NCBI GenBank assembly: GCA_003576685.1
Contig: QOZR01000006.1
Span: 124,001-188,000 of the forward strand
Source: Virgifigura deserti
GTDB taxonomy: Bacteria; Pseudomonadota; Alphaproteobacteria; Dongiales; Dongiaceae
Reading direction: 5' to 3'
Length of the DNA stretch: 64,000 nucleotides
Part shown: positions 1 to 9,354 of the stretch, in pieces
Position numbering within the stretch: position 1 is the first letter of the stretch
Layout of the letters: each line of letters begins with the position of its first letter
Notes under the pieces: model-generated
What the model was told of the DNA's origin: nothing
What the model saw: the letters and a program-made list of their open reading frames with translations, nothing else
Databases searched by the model: none
Program-made: the position numbers and the translations under genes

Positions 1-420
1 GAAGGTGAAGATGCGCCCCTCTTCCACCTCGAAGCTTTCGAGGATGTCGGCGACGAGGGTCAGGTCGGGCTCATAGGCGACGAGGCGGGCATAGCCATAG
101 ACCACCATCATCTTGGTGTCCTTGGCCGATCCCATCAGCATGGTCATGGTCCCGCCGTGCCGCCCCAGCGACTGCCCTGGCCAGTCCATCGCCGCGACCG
201 CGGGCGGGTTCGGCAGCCGCTTCTCGATCGACAGCAGCGCGCCTCCGGCGACCTGCGTCGCCAGCATCGGCGGCTCGATGAACCGCTCCGGAACCTCGAT
301 CGGCCGCTCGACGACCTGTGCGTTCGACGGCGGCGCGAGTCCCCCGAGGGATAGCAGAGCGAGGGACAGCAGGGCGAGCATTGTCGCGGCCCGGACGAAG
401 GCTGCGGCTATGCGCCTCAC
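1..420 (-). CDS. ABC transporter substrate-binding protein, family 5 (partial, C-terminus outside window)
   Basis: This is the amino-terminal part of a periplasmic solute-binding protein for an oligopeptide/nickel-type ABC importer. The GTG start at 420 overlaps the TGA of the ATPase gene (GTGA). The first 35 residues form a signal peptide: RRIAAAF, then a hydrophobic leucine/alanine core ending near SNAQ. The mature start ([10 protein letters not shown], then [12 protein letters not shown] and [18 protein letters not shown], then [12 protein letters not shown]) is typical of the SBP_bac_5 group in which the binding protein follows a fused ATPase. It should deliver substrate to permeases, probably encoded to the left. 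The substrate cannot be told from this fragment. The 3' end is cut by the window edge. Confidence 0.85.
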   Translation of the reverse strand, partial: MRRIAAAFVRAATMLALLSLALLSLGGLAPPSNAQVVERPIEVPERFIEPPMLATQVAGGALLSIEKRLPNPPAVAAMDWPGQSLGRHGGTMTMLMGSAKDTKMMVVYGYARLVAYEPDLTLVADILESFEVEEGRIFTF

Positions 421-2306
421 GATGCCAGCTCCAGGGCTGCGGCGCCGTCGCTCGCCCGCACGTAATGGCCATCGCCGAGATGGATCAGCTTGGGCCGCGC
501 CGCGCCGTCGATGGTGAAGGGCGCCGGCCAGCATGACGGGCTCGACGCCTTGTCCGCCATCAGCCGATCGAAATCCAGCGGGTGATCCGGGTCCGGCTCG
601 GGCACGGCGGCGAGCAGCGCCCGCGTATAGGGGTGCACAGGATCGCGGAACAGAAGCGCCCGGGGCGCCACCTCGACCAGACGGCCGGCGCACATCACCG
701 CAATGCGATCGGCGATGTAGTCGACGACCGCCAGATTGTGCGAGATGAACAGATAGGTCAGCCCCAGCTTGTCCTGCAGATCCTTCAGCAGATTCAGGAT
801 CTGCGCCTGGATCGAGACGTCCAGCGCGGAAACCGGCTCGTCGCAGATCAAAAGGTCAGGCTTGAGGGCCAGCGCCCGCGCGATGCCGATGCGCTGGCGC
901 TGGCCGCCTGAAAAGCTGTGCGGGTATCGTTTCAGGCTGCGGACGTCGAGGCCGACCAGCTCGATCAGCTCCTTGACCATTTCCCGGCGCCACGCCGCAT
1001 CGCCGATCCGATGAATCACCAGCGGCTCGCTGACGATGTCGAAGACGGTCATGCGCGGGTTGAGCGAGCTGAACGGGTCCTGGAAGATGAACTGGACCTT
1101 CCGGCGGAAGCGCATCAAGTCGTCGGAGCCGATCCGGAGAACGTCGACGATGCGGCCGCGGTCGTTGAAGCGGATTTCTCCGCTGTCCGGCTTAAGCGCG
1201 CGCAGAATGATCTTGCTCACGGTCGTCTTGCCGCAGCCGCTCTCCCCGACCAGGCCGAGGCATTCGCCGCGGCGGATGTCGAAGCTCACATCATCGACCG
1301 CGAGGAGCCCGCGTGTCGATCGGCTGTTGAGGAAGCCGCCCTTGCGAAGCCCGTAGCGCTTGCTGACGTCGCGGACGGACAGCAGCGGCCCCGCCGCGTC
1401 GCCGCCCTGCGGCCAGGGCTCCTTGGAAACCAGAAGCTGCCCGCTCGTGCTCGAGATCTCCCGGATCGGCACCAGCCGCTCGCCGGGTTCCATGTCGAAG
1501 CGGGGAACCGCGCGCAGCAGCGCCTGCAGGTAGGGATGTTCGGGCCGATGAAAGATGTCCTTGAGCGGACCGCTCTCGACCACCTTGCCGCGATAGAGGA
1601 CGACCACCTCCTCGGCCAGGTTGGCGACCACGCCAAGATCATGCGTGATCATCAGGACCGCCATGGTCAGCTCGGCCTGCAGGTCGCGAACCAGTTTCAG
1701 GATCTGCGCCTGAATCGTCACGTCCAGCGCCGTCGTCGGCTCGTCGGCGATCAGCAGCGCCGGATGGCAGATCAGCGCCATCGCGATCATCGCCCGCTGG
1801 CGCAAGCCCCCCGACAGCTCGAACGGATAGATCCTCAATGCCCGGGCCGGGTCGGGGAAACCGACCAGCCGCAGCATCTCGATGACGAGTTCCCGTCCCT
1901 CGGCCGCTCCCGCTCGGCGATGCAGGTGCAGCGCCTCCTCGATCTGGTTGCCGACGGTGTGGATCGGCGACAGCGAGGTCATCGGCTCCTGAAAGATGAT
2001 CGAAATCCGGCCCCCGCGGATCGCCCGCATCGCCGCGCCGTCCGGCGGCAGGGCGGCGATATCGATGACGCTGCCGGGTTGCGCCGGATCGGCGAACAGG
2101 ATCTGCCCGCCCCGGATCTGCGCGGCGCGCGGGAGAATGCCCATGATCGCTTGGCTGATCACGGACTTGCCGGAGCCGGACTCGCCGACCAGCGCGACAG
2201 TGCCGCCGACGGGCACGCGGAACGACACGCCGCGCACCGCCTCGATGACGCCCTCCTCCAGATCGAAGGCAATGGCCAGGTCGCGAATGGCCAGAAGATC
2301 GTTCAC
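417..2306 (-). CDS. Double ABC-type ATPase (DppD-DppF / YejF-like fusion)
   Basis: This 629-residue cytoplasmic ATPase carries two complete nucleotide-binding domains, as in YejF-type oligopeptide importers. Domain 1 has Walker A GESGSGKS (about residues 41-48), signature LSGGLRQR and Walker [10 protein letters not shown]. Domain 2 has Walker [10 protein letters not shown], signature FSGGQRQR and Walker [13 protein letters not shown]. Both have the oligopeptide-family [12 protein letters not shown] tail motif. The GTG start at 2306 is chosen because it overlaps the TGA of the upstream gene (GTGA); a longer reading from 2354 would overlap that gene by about 50 bp. It powers import with the binding protein that follows. 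Its place at the end of a glycan operon suggests co-expression, but the substrate is unknown. Confidence 0.9.
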   Translation of the reverse strand: MNDLLAIRDLAIAFDLEEGVIEAVRGVSFRVPVGGTVALVGESGSGKSVISQAIMGILPRAAQIRGGQILFADPAQPGSVIDIAALPPDGAAMRAIRGGRISIIFQEPMTSLSPIHTVGNQIEEALHLHRRAGAAEGRELVIEMLRLVGFPDPARALRIYPFELSGGLRQRAMIAMALICHPALLIADEPTTALDVTIQAQILKLVRDLQAELTMAVLMITHDLGVVANLAEEVVVLYRGKVVESGPLKDIFHRPEHPYLQALLRAVPRFDMEPGERLVPIREISSTSGQLLVSKEPWPQGGDAAGPLLSVRDVSKRYGLRKGGFLNSRSTRGLLAVDDVSFDIRRGECLGLVGESGCGKTTVSKIILRALKPDSGEIRFNDRGRIVDVLRIGSDDLMRFRRKVQFIFQDPFSSLNPRMTVFDIVSEPLVIHRIGDAAWRREMVKELIELVGLDVRSLKRYPHSFSGGQRQRIGIARALALKPDLLICDEPVSALDVSIQAQILNLLKDLQDKLGLTYLFISHNLAVVDYIADRIAVMCAGRLVEVAPRALLFRDPVHPYTRALLAAVPEPDPDHPLDFDRLMADKASSPSCWPAPFTIDGAARPKLIHLGDGHYVRASDGAAALELAS

Positions 2307-2848
2307 CGCCCAGCGCCTGTCGAGTGATCGGCCGATCCGCCCGCCGAACCCCACTCGAGGGCCGAAGACTCGTCGATCGGAAAGCCCATCATGGCGAAGT
2401 TGGCGCGCGTCGTCTCGCTGAGCGCCAGGCGGTTGCGCCGCGCGGCCTCCGCCGCCCGCGCAAGAATGGCTTCAAACCCGTTCAAGCTCGACTCCACGAC
2501 GATGCTACGCCTTCCGGATTTCAGCTTCAACGTCATCCAGCCCCGGTCCCGCGTTCGGCGCGTGGAGTAATATCGGAGCGTGATCGCCTCGATCTCGTTC
2601 CAAGCCAACGGGCGCTCCTGGCCCGGACGGCTCGATACGGATTGCTCCGTCACCGCCACGCGAGTCCATTGCCGCAGGACCGTCCGTATCGTGAACAGCG
2701 CGAAGAGCGCCGTCAATCCAGCGAAAATGAATGCCACGATCGACATCGACGCCACCAGGATCAGCCCGCCGGCACCGATCGCGATGCCGAGAATGCCGCG
2801 GGCATAATCCGGCATCAGGCTGCTCATGGGATAGCGGTGGATGCTCAT
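2303..2848 (-). CDS. Small membrane protein with PH-like domain, unknown function
   Basis: This 181-residue protein was not recognised beyond its general shape. Residues about 14-55 contain two closely spaced hydrophobic segments ([18 protein letters not shown] and [18 protein letters not shown]). They are followed by a beta-rich cytoplasmic part with the pattern [11 protein letters not shown] and [18 protein letters not shown], then [19 protein letters not shown], which resembles bacterial PH-like (YdbT/DUF304-type) membrane-attached domains. The ATG at 2848 overlaps the TGA of the deacetylase gene, and its TGA overlaps the ATPase start, so it is a fixed member of the operon. The role is not known; a scaffold or regulator of the glycan machinery is conceivable. 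Confidence 0.7.
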   Translation of the reverse strand: MSIHRYPMSSLMPDYARGILGIAIGAGGLILVASMSIVAFIFAGLTALFALFTIRTVLRQWTRVAVTEQSVSSRPGQERPLAWNEIEAITLRYYSTRRTRDRGWMTLKLKSGRRSIVVESSLNGFEAILARAAEAARRNRLALSETTRANFAMMGFPIDESSALEWGSAGGSADHSTGAGR

Positions 2849-3666
2849 GCGGTATGGGCCCACGCAGTTCGGTCCGGGTCGAACAGCTCGAACACATCCA
2901 GCCAGCGCGCGGCCGGATGGGCTGCGACCCTGGCGATGAAGGCGGCGATGAAAGCCCAGCTCGCCTGATCGTGGACAAGATGATGGGTCAGCAGGCCTGT
3001 TGGCTCGTCCCGAATCGGCGCGTCCGGGGCGGTTTCGCCCCGCCGCCGCGCCGCTAGATGACGGACGGCGAGCGCCAGCGCCGCAGCTTCGCCGACGAAG
3101 CCGCGGCCGTTCCGCCAGTCGATGATGTCGATGTGGGTGTCGATGACCGCGAGTCCTCCCGGCGTTGCCCCCGCCTTGCCGCCATAGGTCGACAGGCCGG
3201 TGAAGCCCAGACCGGGCAGCGCCGGGATCAATGCAGGATCGATACGATTCCAGGGTGGCACCAGAACGGGCAAGAATTGCGCCCCGAACAAGACGCGCAG
3301 CCGATCCTGGCCCTGGCTCAACGTCGCTGTCACCTCGGCCGCCGTCCGATGCGCGCCCAGCTCGGCCTTCTTCTCGCCCGCCGGGGCATGGTTCCAGTGC
3401 GTGTAGCCGTGCTGAAGAACGGCCCGACCGGGATGCTCGCGCAGCGTGTCGGCCAGCGCCGGCCCGGTCTCCGCCGGAATTACCGCCAGCGCGAGCGGCA
3501 CCGCCTCCGCCGCGGCAAGCCCAAGGAGGCGATCCAGCGCAGCGCTCGGCCCGACCGCGTCATCGTCGCGCCACCAGAAGGTGGCGGTCCGCCCGGCGGC
3601 GGCCCAGGCGGCGAGCTCGCGATCCAGATCCGTCCAATCCGTCTCTGCTGCCGATGCTCTGTTCAT
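2845..3666 (-). CDS. Polysaccharide deacetylase-like protein (NodB-fold)
   Basis: This 273-residue protein has no signal peptide. The motifs fit a polysaccharide deacetylase-type metal site: FWWRDDDAV (residues about 30-38; consecutive Asp), then LQHGYTHWNH (metal-binding His), PPWNR, and a C-terminal LTHHLVHD with the conserved catalytic-side histidine. Such enzymes remove N- or O-acetyl groups from glycans. The lack of export signals suggests it works on a lipid-linked or nucleotide-linked intermediate in the cytoplasm. The ATG at 3666 overlaps the TGA of the upstream glycosyltransferase. Substrate unknown. Confidence is good for the fold and lower for the exact reaction. Confidence 0.8.
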   Translation of the reverse strand: MNRASAAETDWTDLDRELAAWAAAGRTATFWWRDDDAVGPSAALDRLLGLAAAEAVPLALAVIPAETGPALADTLREHPGRAVLQHGYTHWNHAPAGEKKAELGAHRTAAEVTATLSQGQDRLRVLFGAQFLPVLVPPWNRIDPALIPALPGLGFTGLSTYGGKAGATPGGLAVIDTHIDIIDWRNGRGFVGEAAALALAVRHLAARRRGETAPDAPIRDEPTGLLTHHLVHDQASWAFIAAFIARVAAHPAARWLDVFELFDPDRTAWAHTA

Positions 3667-4895
3667 TCCCGTAGACGACCTCCGTTCGGCGCATGCCGCT
3701 GAGCCGGTTGTCCTTCCCCCGCCCGTGCCGCCAGTGCCGCGACCAGCCGCGCCGTCCCGGCGGCGCCCCCGAGATCGATATCGCCGAGATTAATGCCGCC
3801 GGGTCGCGCCGGCGCGCGCTCGAGCGCCGCATCGACGGCCGCAGCCAAGGATTCCGGAGTCAGCCGCGCCTCGTCGACCACCGCGCAGAGGTCCCGATCC
3901 GCCAGAAGACGCGCCCGCAGCGCCTGTTCGGTTTCCTGGCCGCCGGCGAAGGGCACGATGACGGCAGGCGCCCCCGCGCAAAGCAGCTCCATCACCGTGT
4001 TGTATCCGCCCTGCGATATTGACAGGCGACAATTCCTTAGTAAGTCCTGGAAATCGTGTCGGAATCGCTCGATAACAACCCCCCCGACATCCCCCGGCGG
4101 CAGCGCGGCAGTCAACTCGACCACGGCCTGCGCGGGCATGTTGGTTCCGGTAATCAGGCGCCAGCGCGCCGCCGCCAGTCGGCTCAGCGGGCGCGCCGCG
4201 AGGGCCGTCCGCAGCAGTGTCTCGCCGACGGCGCCGCCACCGGCCGATACCAGGACCTCGCCTCTACCGTTGTCGCCGCTCGGCGTCGATGGCTGCTCGT
4301 TCACCACATAGCCGGTATAGCACAGCAGGTCGTCGATCTCGGCCGCGGCGCCGAAGGTCTCCTCGAACCGGACCAGGCGCGGATCGCCATGGACCAGGAT
4401 CCGATCGAAATACCGCCGCGCGACGGCCACCGTCTCCGCGAGGCGCGCCGGGTCCTTCTTGGCGACCAGGATGTCCCGCACCGACGAGACACAGGCCGGC
4501 CGCGGCCGTCTTTGCCTCGCCGCCTCGAGCAGCGGCAGCAGCTCGAAGCGGAACTGACGACGGCCGAAGGGAAAGAGTTCGACCAGGAGAAGCTGGGGCT
4601 CGATCCGAGTGAAGGCGTCGAGCAGGGCAGCGCGCCGATCGGCCTTCCAGGCGTCGTCGACCGGCCGGCCCTCCACATCGACGAGGCCGGAGAACGCTGC
4701 GTCGGCTGCCAGCGCGGGCGGAAGCTGCACCAGCTCGGCGCCGCCGAGGTCGAGTCCGGTGACGGGAACGCCGCCCGAAACGAAGAAGACGTCGAGCCCC
4801 TCCGCCTGAAGGGCGCGTGCGATCGCGGCGGCCCGATGCAGATGGCCGATGCCGAGAAGATGCTGGACGTAAAAGAAGATCCGGTGCTGCGTCAT
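3663..4895 (-). CDS. COG4671-type glycosyltransferase (MurG-like fold)
   Basis: This 410-residue predicted glycosyltransferase has a GT-B/MurG-like layout. The N-terminus MTQHRIFFYVQHLLGIGHL carries the GIGH glycine-rich loop. The C-terminal half has the donor-site motif SISQGGYNTVMELLCAGAP and VPFAGGQETEQALRA, similar to MurG and to the second COG4671 protein at 7935-9158 in the same operon. The ATG at 4895 is chosen because it overlaps the TGA of the phosphatase gene; an in-frame extension upstream lies inside that gene and looks like non-coding sequence. It probably transfers a sugar from a nucleotide donor to an unknown acceptor. Confidence 0.85.
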   Translation of the reverse strand: MTQHRIFFYVQHLLGIGHLHRAAAIARALQAEGLDVFFVSGGVPVTGLDLGGAELVQLPPALAADAAFSGLVDVEGRPVDDAWKADRRAALLDAFTRIEPQLLLVELFPFGRRQFRFELLPLLEAARQRRPRPACVSSVRDILVAKKDPARLAETVAVARRYFDRILVHGDPRLVRFEETFGAAAEIDDLLCYTGYVVNEQPSTPSGDNGRGEVLVSAGGGAVGETLLRTALAARPLSRLAAARWRLITGTNMPAQAVVELTAALPPGDVGGVVIERFRHDFQDLLRNCRLSISQGGYNTVMELLCAGAPAVIVPFAGGQETEQALRARLLADRDLCAVVDEARLTPESLAAAVDAALERAPARPGGINLGDIDLGGAAGTARLVAALAARAGEGQPAQRHAPNGGRLRE

Positions 4896-5515
4896 GGCGC
4901 GCGCACCGGCAGGTTCATCGCCTGGACGGTCGGATCGCCCGCTGGCGAAAGCGTGAACAGATGCAGCGCCGGATCGATCAGACGGACCGGCGGCTTGCCG
5001 ACCATCGGCCAACCGGTGGCAAGCGCATAGAGCGCCCGGACCACGCCACGGTGGGTGACGGCGATGCTGTCGCGCCCCGCCGCGCCGCGCTCCGCCAGCC
5101 ATGGGCGAAGCCGCGCCTGGACGTCGCGGGGACTCTCACCTTCCGGTGGCTGAAAATCCAGCCCGCGCGCTTCCTCGCGCGCCATCGCGGGGCCGAGCGT
5201 CGCGCGCAGCTCGGCCAGGGTCCGCCCCTCCCACGCGCCGAAGCTCATCTCGATCAGGCGCGGTTCCAGCCGCACGGCCGGGTCATCGGCCTCCCCAGGG
5301 GCCCCCACCGGCTGGCCGCGAAGGAGCGCCGCGGTTTCCCGGCAGCGGCGCAGCGGGCTGGAAAACCAGTCGAAGCCGGACAGTGCCACGGGCAGGCGCC
5401 AAGCTCGCACCGCCGCCGCGCCGGCTACGCTGAGGCAGGTATCATGCCGACCCTGGAGGCGCCGTGCTTCGGTCCAGGCCGTCGCGCCGTGGCGAATGAC
5501 GGCGAGGCGGGTCAC
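4892..5515 (-). CDS. Histidine phosphatase family protein
   Basis: This 207-residue protein belongs to the phosphoglycerate-mutase-like superfamily. The catalytic RHG motif (R8-H9-G10) opens the protein, an ARRLQGRHDTCLS segment follows, and the second histidine is in AVTHRGVVRALYAL. FGAWEGRTLAEL corresponds to the conserved E-x-G-x-W-E region of CobC/GpmB-type phosphatases. The start is GTG at 5515, overlapping the TGA of the upstream glycosyltransferase (GTGA). In this glycan operon it may dephosphorylate a sugar- or lipid-phosphate intermediate; that role is inferred from context only. Confidence 0.85.
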   Translation of the reverse strand: MTRLAVIRHGATAWTEARRLQGRHDTCLSVAGAAAVRAWRLPVALSGFDWFSSPLRRCRETAALLRGQPVGAPGEADDPAVRLEPRLIEMSFGAWEGRTLAELRATLGPAMAREEARGLDFQPPEGESPRDVQARLRPWLAERGAAGRDSIAVTHRGVVRALYALATGWPMVGKPPVRLIDPALHLFTLSPAGDPTVQAMNLPVRAP

Positions 5516-6660
5516 GATTCCGCCTCCACCCGGGCCGCTACGCGGCGGATCGTCTCGTTGAGGAAACTGGCGGCCGACGCGATATCGTGCTCCGCCGCGA
5601 CCCGCTCCGCCGCCGCGGCACCCAGGCCCCTGCGGCGGACGGAATCATCGAGAAGCTGGCGGACCGCATTGGCGAAGGCACCGGCGTCGCCGGGAGCTGT
5701 CAGCAGCCCCGTCACGCCGTCGGCGACGATGGCGGGCACGCCGCCGAAGCGGCCGGCGACCACCGGCAGGCCCGCCGCCTGCGCCTCCAGCAGGGTCATG
5801 CCATAGGCCTCGTTGACCGCCGGCCAGACATGGAGGTCGGCGGCGGCATAGAGGTCGGGCAGGTCCTCCGGTGGCCTCGCGCCGAGAAAGCGGATCCGAT
5901 CCTCTCCCAGTTCGGAGAAGGCCGCTTCGACCGCCGGCCGCGCCGCGCCGTCGCCGACGACCAGAAGATGCCAAGGCGACGCGGCGACGCTGCCAAGCGA
6001 TTCGGCCAGCAGTCGATAGGAGGCAAGCTTGTCGCCGGGCCGCATCATCGCCACCGTCAACAGCCATGGCTGCCGCGGGTCGAGGCGCCACTGCCCCGCC
6101 AGGCGATCGCGGGCCGCCTCGCGCCGCCCAGCCGAGGCGAAGGCGGCGCATTCGAGGAAGGGCTTCAGGGAGACAAGTCGCTTCTGTTCCGTAACGAGCT
6201 CCAGCCCGGCGCGATCCGCCGGGTTCAGGGTGAAGATCGCGTCGGCGCGCCGGATCGCCGCGACCACCGCTTCATGCCCCATCGCCCAAGGGCCGCATGC
6301 CCGTTTCGGCGCATGCGATGCCTCCGCGACTAGGTAGGGGATGTCGAGCGCGTCCGCCACGGGCGGCCCGAGCCAGTCCGGCGCCTTGTAATAAAGGTGA
6401 TAGGTGAACCAGGCTTCCGGCCTCTCCGCCACCGACCGGGTCCGATAGCGGCGGATCAGGCCGTCCGCGGCGCGGCGGCCCAGTTCCGCGATCTCCACCT
6501 GCCGCGCCGGATGGCTGGCGCGGCTGCGCAGCCGATGCGCCAGCTCCACTTGGTGGCCGGCATGCGACAGGGCCGCCATCAGCAGCAGCGCCATATGCCT
6601 GTCGCCGGACGGAACGGGATGTGTCGGCGGCTTCAGCGGCGCATAGAATGCTAGGCGCAA
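5512..6660 (-). CDS. Glycosyltransferase family 4 (GT-B)
   Basis: This 382-residue protein has an N-terminal acceptor half (MRLAFYAPLKPPTHPVPSGD) and a C-terminal donor half with ADLHVWPAVNEAYGMTLLEA, the E-x7-E type motif of GT4 enzymes, then AAGLPVVAGRFGGVPAIV. The start appears to be TTG at 6660, giving the N-terminal beta strand typical of the family and overlapping the end of the preceding gene by 10 bp; the first in-frame ATG lies about 22 codons in and would delete conserved sequence. Cytoplasmic or membrane-associated. Donor and acceptor are unknown. Confidence 0.85.
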   Translation of the reverse strand: MRLAFYAPLKPPTHPVPSGDRHMALLLMAALSHAGHQVELAHRLRSRASHPARQVEIAELGRRAADGLIRRYRTRSVAERPEAWFTYHLYYKAPDWLGPPVADALDIPYLVAEASHAPKRACGPWAMGHEAVVAAIRRADAIFTLNPADRAGLELVTEQKRLVSLKPFLECAAFASAGRREAARDRLAGQWRLDPRQPWLLTVAMMRPGDKLASYRLLAESLGSVAASPWHLLVVGDGAARPAVEAAFSELGEDRIRFLGARPPEDLPDLYAAADLHVWPAVNEAYGMTLLEAQAAGLPVVAGRFGGVPAIVADGVTGLLTAPGDAGAFANAVRQLLDDSVRRRGLGAAAAERVAAEHDIASAASFLNETIRRVAARVEAES

Positions 6661-7925
6661 GGCCGGATCCCCATCACGGCGGCATCATTCGTTCCGGTTC
6701 CGAAACGCGCGGCCAGCTCGTCGATGCCGCCGGCCATGTCGAATTGCCGGCGAACGCGGTCGTGCCCGGCATTGCCAAGCGCCTCGCGGCGACCCGGGTC
6801 GGCGATCAGTTCCGCCAGCGCAACGGCCAGCGCGGCGGTGTCGCCGGGCGCGACGAGGACGCCGGTCACGCCGTCGATCACCAGCTCCGGCACTGCCGAG
6901 ACGCGGGTCGAAACCACGGTCAGCCGCTGACTCTGCGCCTCCATCAGTACGTTCGGCAGGCCGTCGCGGTCGCCGTCGGCGGCGATCCGGCTGGCCAGAA
7001 CGAACAGATCGGCCTTTTGATAGTGGTCCAGAACGACCTCCTGGGGCTGTGCGCCCAGCCAGTCGATCCGGTCGGCGAGGCCCAGCGCCGCGGCACGCCG
7101 TCGCAGCGAACCGAGCAGCGGTCCGCCGCCGATGTGGACAAGCCGCCAGCACAGTCCGGCGGGCAGGCGCGCGAGCGTCTCGAGAAGATCGTCATAGCCC
7201 TTCTTCTCGACCGCCCGTCCGACCGAAAGGAGGATCACCGGGTCGGCCGGATCGCCGCCGTCGCGCTGAACGCGGCCGGCGGTCGGACGCGGCGCGACGA
7301 ACCGCTCGAAATCGAGGCCGTGATAGACGAGCGCAACGCGACGCTGATCTGGAGCCAGGGCCGCCAGATGCGCCTGCCCGGCGGCGGTGCAGGTGACGAC
7401 CCAATCCGCCGCCGCCAGCTTCTCCCGCTTCTCCCAATCGGGCGTGGTCCAGATGTCCTTGGCATGCGCGGAGCAGCTCCAGGGCAGCCCGGTCAGCAGG
7501 GCGGCATAGCGTGCGACCGAGGCGGGCGTATGCAGGAAATGCGCATACAGCCGGACGGCTTCGGCCGGCATTTCGTCGGCGAGCACCAGCGCTTGCCCGA
7601 ACCGCCGGACGCGGTTCGCCGTCCGGTCGCGTGCGATGTCCCTGCGCCACGCCGCCCATGCCGCGCGATAGCCCGGGCGGCGGCGCTGCCGCCACCAGGC
7701 GCGCAAGACCCGCAACGGCTCCTGATAGAGATATTCGGGAAGATACGAGACCGGCGCCCGAATCTCGCGATGCACCGGATGAACCGCCCGATCCGTCGGG
7801 TGCCGCAAGGAGGCGATGCGGATATCGAGACCGCGCCGCTCCAACGCCCGGATCTCTTGGGCGATGAATGTCTCGGAGAGCCGCGGATACCCCTTTAGGA
7901 CGAAAAGGACGGTCGGGCCGGTCAA
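6651..7925 (-). CDS. Glycosyltransferase family 4, colanic-acid/WcaL-like
   Basis: This 424-residue GT-B enzyme starts TGPTVLFVLKGYPRLSETFI, the family opening with the SETF element that contacts the acceptor in WcaL-type enzymes. Residues about 140-160 carry the FHLHTPAS/HAKDIWTTPDW-like central segment. The donor site has SVGRAVEKKGYDDLLE (nucleotide-binding) and DGLPNVLMEAQSQRLTVVST (E-x7-E variant). The start is TTG at 7925, 9 bp after the upstream stop; no ATG or GTG lies close enough to preserve the N-terminus. It is the second gene of the long minus-strand operon. Confidence 0.85.
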   Translation of the reverse strand: MTGPTVLFVLKGYPRLSETFIAQEIRALERRGLDIRIASLRHPTDRAVHPVHREIRAPVSYLPEYLYQEPLRVLRAWWRQRRRPGYRAAWAAWRRDIARDRTANRVRRFGQALVLADEMPAEAVRLYAHFLHTPASVARYAALLTGLPWSCSAHAKDIWTTPDWEKREKLAAADWVVTCTAAGQAHLAALAPDQRRVALVYHGLDFERFVAPRPTAGRVQRDGGDPADPVILLSVGRAVEKKGYDDLLETLARLPAGLCWRLVHIGGGPLLGSLRRRAAALGLADRIDWLGAQPQEVVLDHYQKADLFVLASRIAADGDRDGLPNVLMEAQSQRLTVVSTRVSAVPELVIDGVTGVLVAPGDTAALAVALAELIADPGRREALGNAGHDRVRRQFDMAGGIDELAARFGTGTNDAAVMGIRPCA

Positions 7926-7934
7926 CGGGATAGC

Positions 7935-9158
7935 TCAGCGCGCTTTGCGCCCGGCCAGCTGCAGGCGCGGCCGTCGACCATAATCGAGCCATTGGTCGGC
8001 CAGGCGGCCAAGATTGGTCTCGCCGTCGAGGAGGCCGGGGATCACCACGTCCGAAGGGCGGTTCTGCTGCGGCAAATCTCGCAGCGCGGTGGCCATCTTA
8101 TGCGCATCGTTCTTGCCGCTCTCCGGCAGCATTCGCACCAGCCCCAGCTCGGCGGCGCGCGCCGCCCGGATGAACTGCTCCATGCGCGGCGTGGTACGCG
8201 GCACGATCAACGCCCGCTTGTCGAAGGACAGGATCTCGCAGAAGGTGTTGTAGCCGCCCATCGCCACTACCCCGGCGGCGCGGGCCATCAGGGTCTCGAT
8301 CTGGGCATCGAACGTGATTGCCTCGACCTTGTCGAGGCAAGATGCCCGCGCCAAGAATTCCGCCTGTCGCTGCGATTGCATGAAGGGTCCCAGCACAAGC
8401 AGTGCCGGATAGGGCATGGCGGGATCGGTTTCATAGGCGCGCAGGACCCAGTCGATCACGTCGTCGCCGTCACCGCCGCCGCCGGTGGTGACCAGCAGGA
8501 ACGGTTCCTCGATCTTCTGCAGCGGCGTGCCCGGCGTCGCATGCGGCAGCTTGCGCGGCAGATAGCCGGTGAAGGTCATCTTCTTGCGCACCGACCGGGG
8601 CAGCTCGATACCACCCAGCGGATCGCAGATCTGAGGCAGGCCGTAGACCCAGATGTCGTCGAACAGGTCGCGCAGGGCCGGGATCACCTTCTTGCGCGCC
8701 CATTCCGGCGCCAGATGGCTCGGCTCGTCCATCACATCGCGCAGGCCGAGGATTAGCGGCACTCCGCGATCCTTCAGCATCATCAAGGTGTCCTGCACCT
8801 CGCCCCGCAGGCCGAGAGGCTCCTTGTCGACGATGAACAGGTCCGGATCGAAGATGTCCGCGGTGTGACGGATGATGGAGGCCCGCATCGCCAGCGTCTG
8901 ATCGATATCGATCGGCAGGCTGAGCGGCGTGTAGTCGCCATTACGAAGCTTGATCACGCCGGGAATGCGGACGAAATCGACGCGGGTACGGAAGTCGAAG
9001 CTGCCGATGATCGGCGAGCCGCTGAGGATCAGGACCGACAGGTCCTTGTCGTGCTCGACCAGGGCATGCGCGATCGCCCGGCATCTGCGCAGATGGCCGA
9101 GGCCGAAGGTGTCATGACTATAGATAAGAACGCGACCCGGTTTCCGGATGTCGGTCAT
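7935..9158 (-). CDS. COG4671-type glycosyltransferase, first gene of the glycan operon
   Basis: This 407-residue predicted glycosyltransferase has a MurG-like fold. The N-terminal motif SHDTFGLGHLRRCRAIAHAL is the glycine-rich acceptor loop. The donor half has VAMGGYNTFCEILSFDKRAL and VPRTTPRMEQFIRA. It is a diverged paralogue of the protein at 3663-4895; two members in one operon suggests two successive transfer steps. The ATG at 9158 is chosen because an AAGGCGG ribosome-binding site precedes it; the longer open frame to 9413 runs into the divergent promoter region. It opens a chain of nine overlapping genes. Confidence 0.85.
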   Translation of the reverse strand: MTDIRKPGRVLIYSHDTFGLGHLRRCRAIAHALVEHDKDLSVLILSGSPIIGSFDFRTRVDFVRIPGVIKLRNGDYTPLSLPIDIDQTLAMRASIIRHTADIFDPDLFIVDKEPLGLRGEVQDTLMMLKDRGVPLILGLRDVMDEPSHLAPEWARKKVIPALRDLFDDIWVYGLPQICDPLGGIELPRSVRKKMTFTGYLPRKLPHATPGTPLQKIEEPFLLVTTGGGGDGDDVIDWVLRAYETDPAMPYPALLVLGPFMQSQRQAEFLARASCLDKVEAITFDAQIETLMARAAGVVAMGGYNTFCEILSFDKRALIVPRTTPRMEQFIRAARAAELGLVRMLPESGKNDAHKMATALRDLPQQNRPSDVVIPGLLDGETNLGRLADQWLDYGRRPRLQLAGRKAR

Positions 9159-9354
9159 CGTCGGCTGCCGCCTTGGCCGGTTTTCCCCGGGCCGGTTTGT
9201 CGAATGCCCCTGCGCCGGACTATGCCACAGCCCGCCAAGCACAGAAAAGCAAAGATTCCGTGAACGCTGCCGCCCATTCTCCCTCGGAGGGAACTGGGTT
9301 ATGGTGGTCGTCGGGTGAAGACCCAACATAAGGCGCCTCTCGCCTCTGCGGATC
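9159..9354. promoter_or_regulatory. Divergent intergenic region between the two glycan/ABC units
   Basis: This 196-bp gap separates the start of the minus-strand glycosyltransferase operon (9158) from the plus-strand ABC gene (9355), so it must hold both promoters. I see no clear -10/-35 pair or strong operator. A short inverted repeat GGGT-gaag-ACCC lies near 9315-9326. The ribosome-binding site ahead of 9355 is weak. Confidence 0.5.

Noticed and set aside
918..2327. Long plus-strand open frame opposite the ABC ATPase
   Set aside because: Composition is Arg/Gln/Asp-rich with no family pattern; it mirrors a clear coding gene in high-GC DNA.
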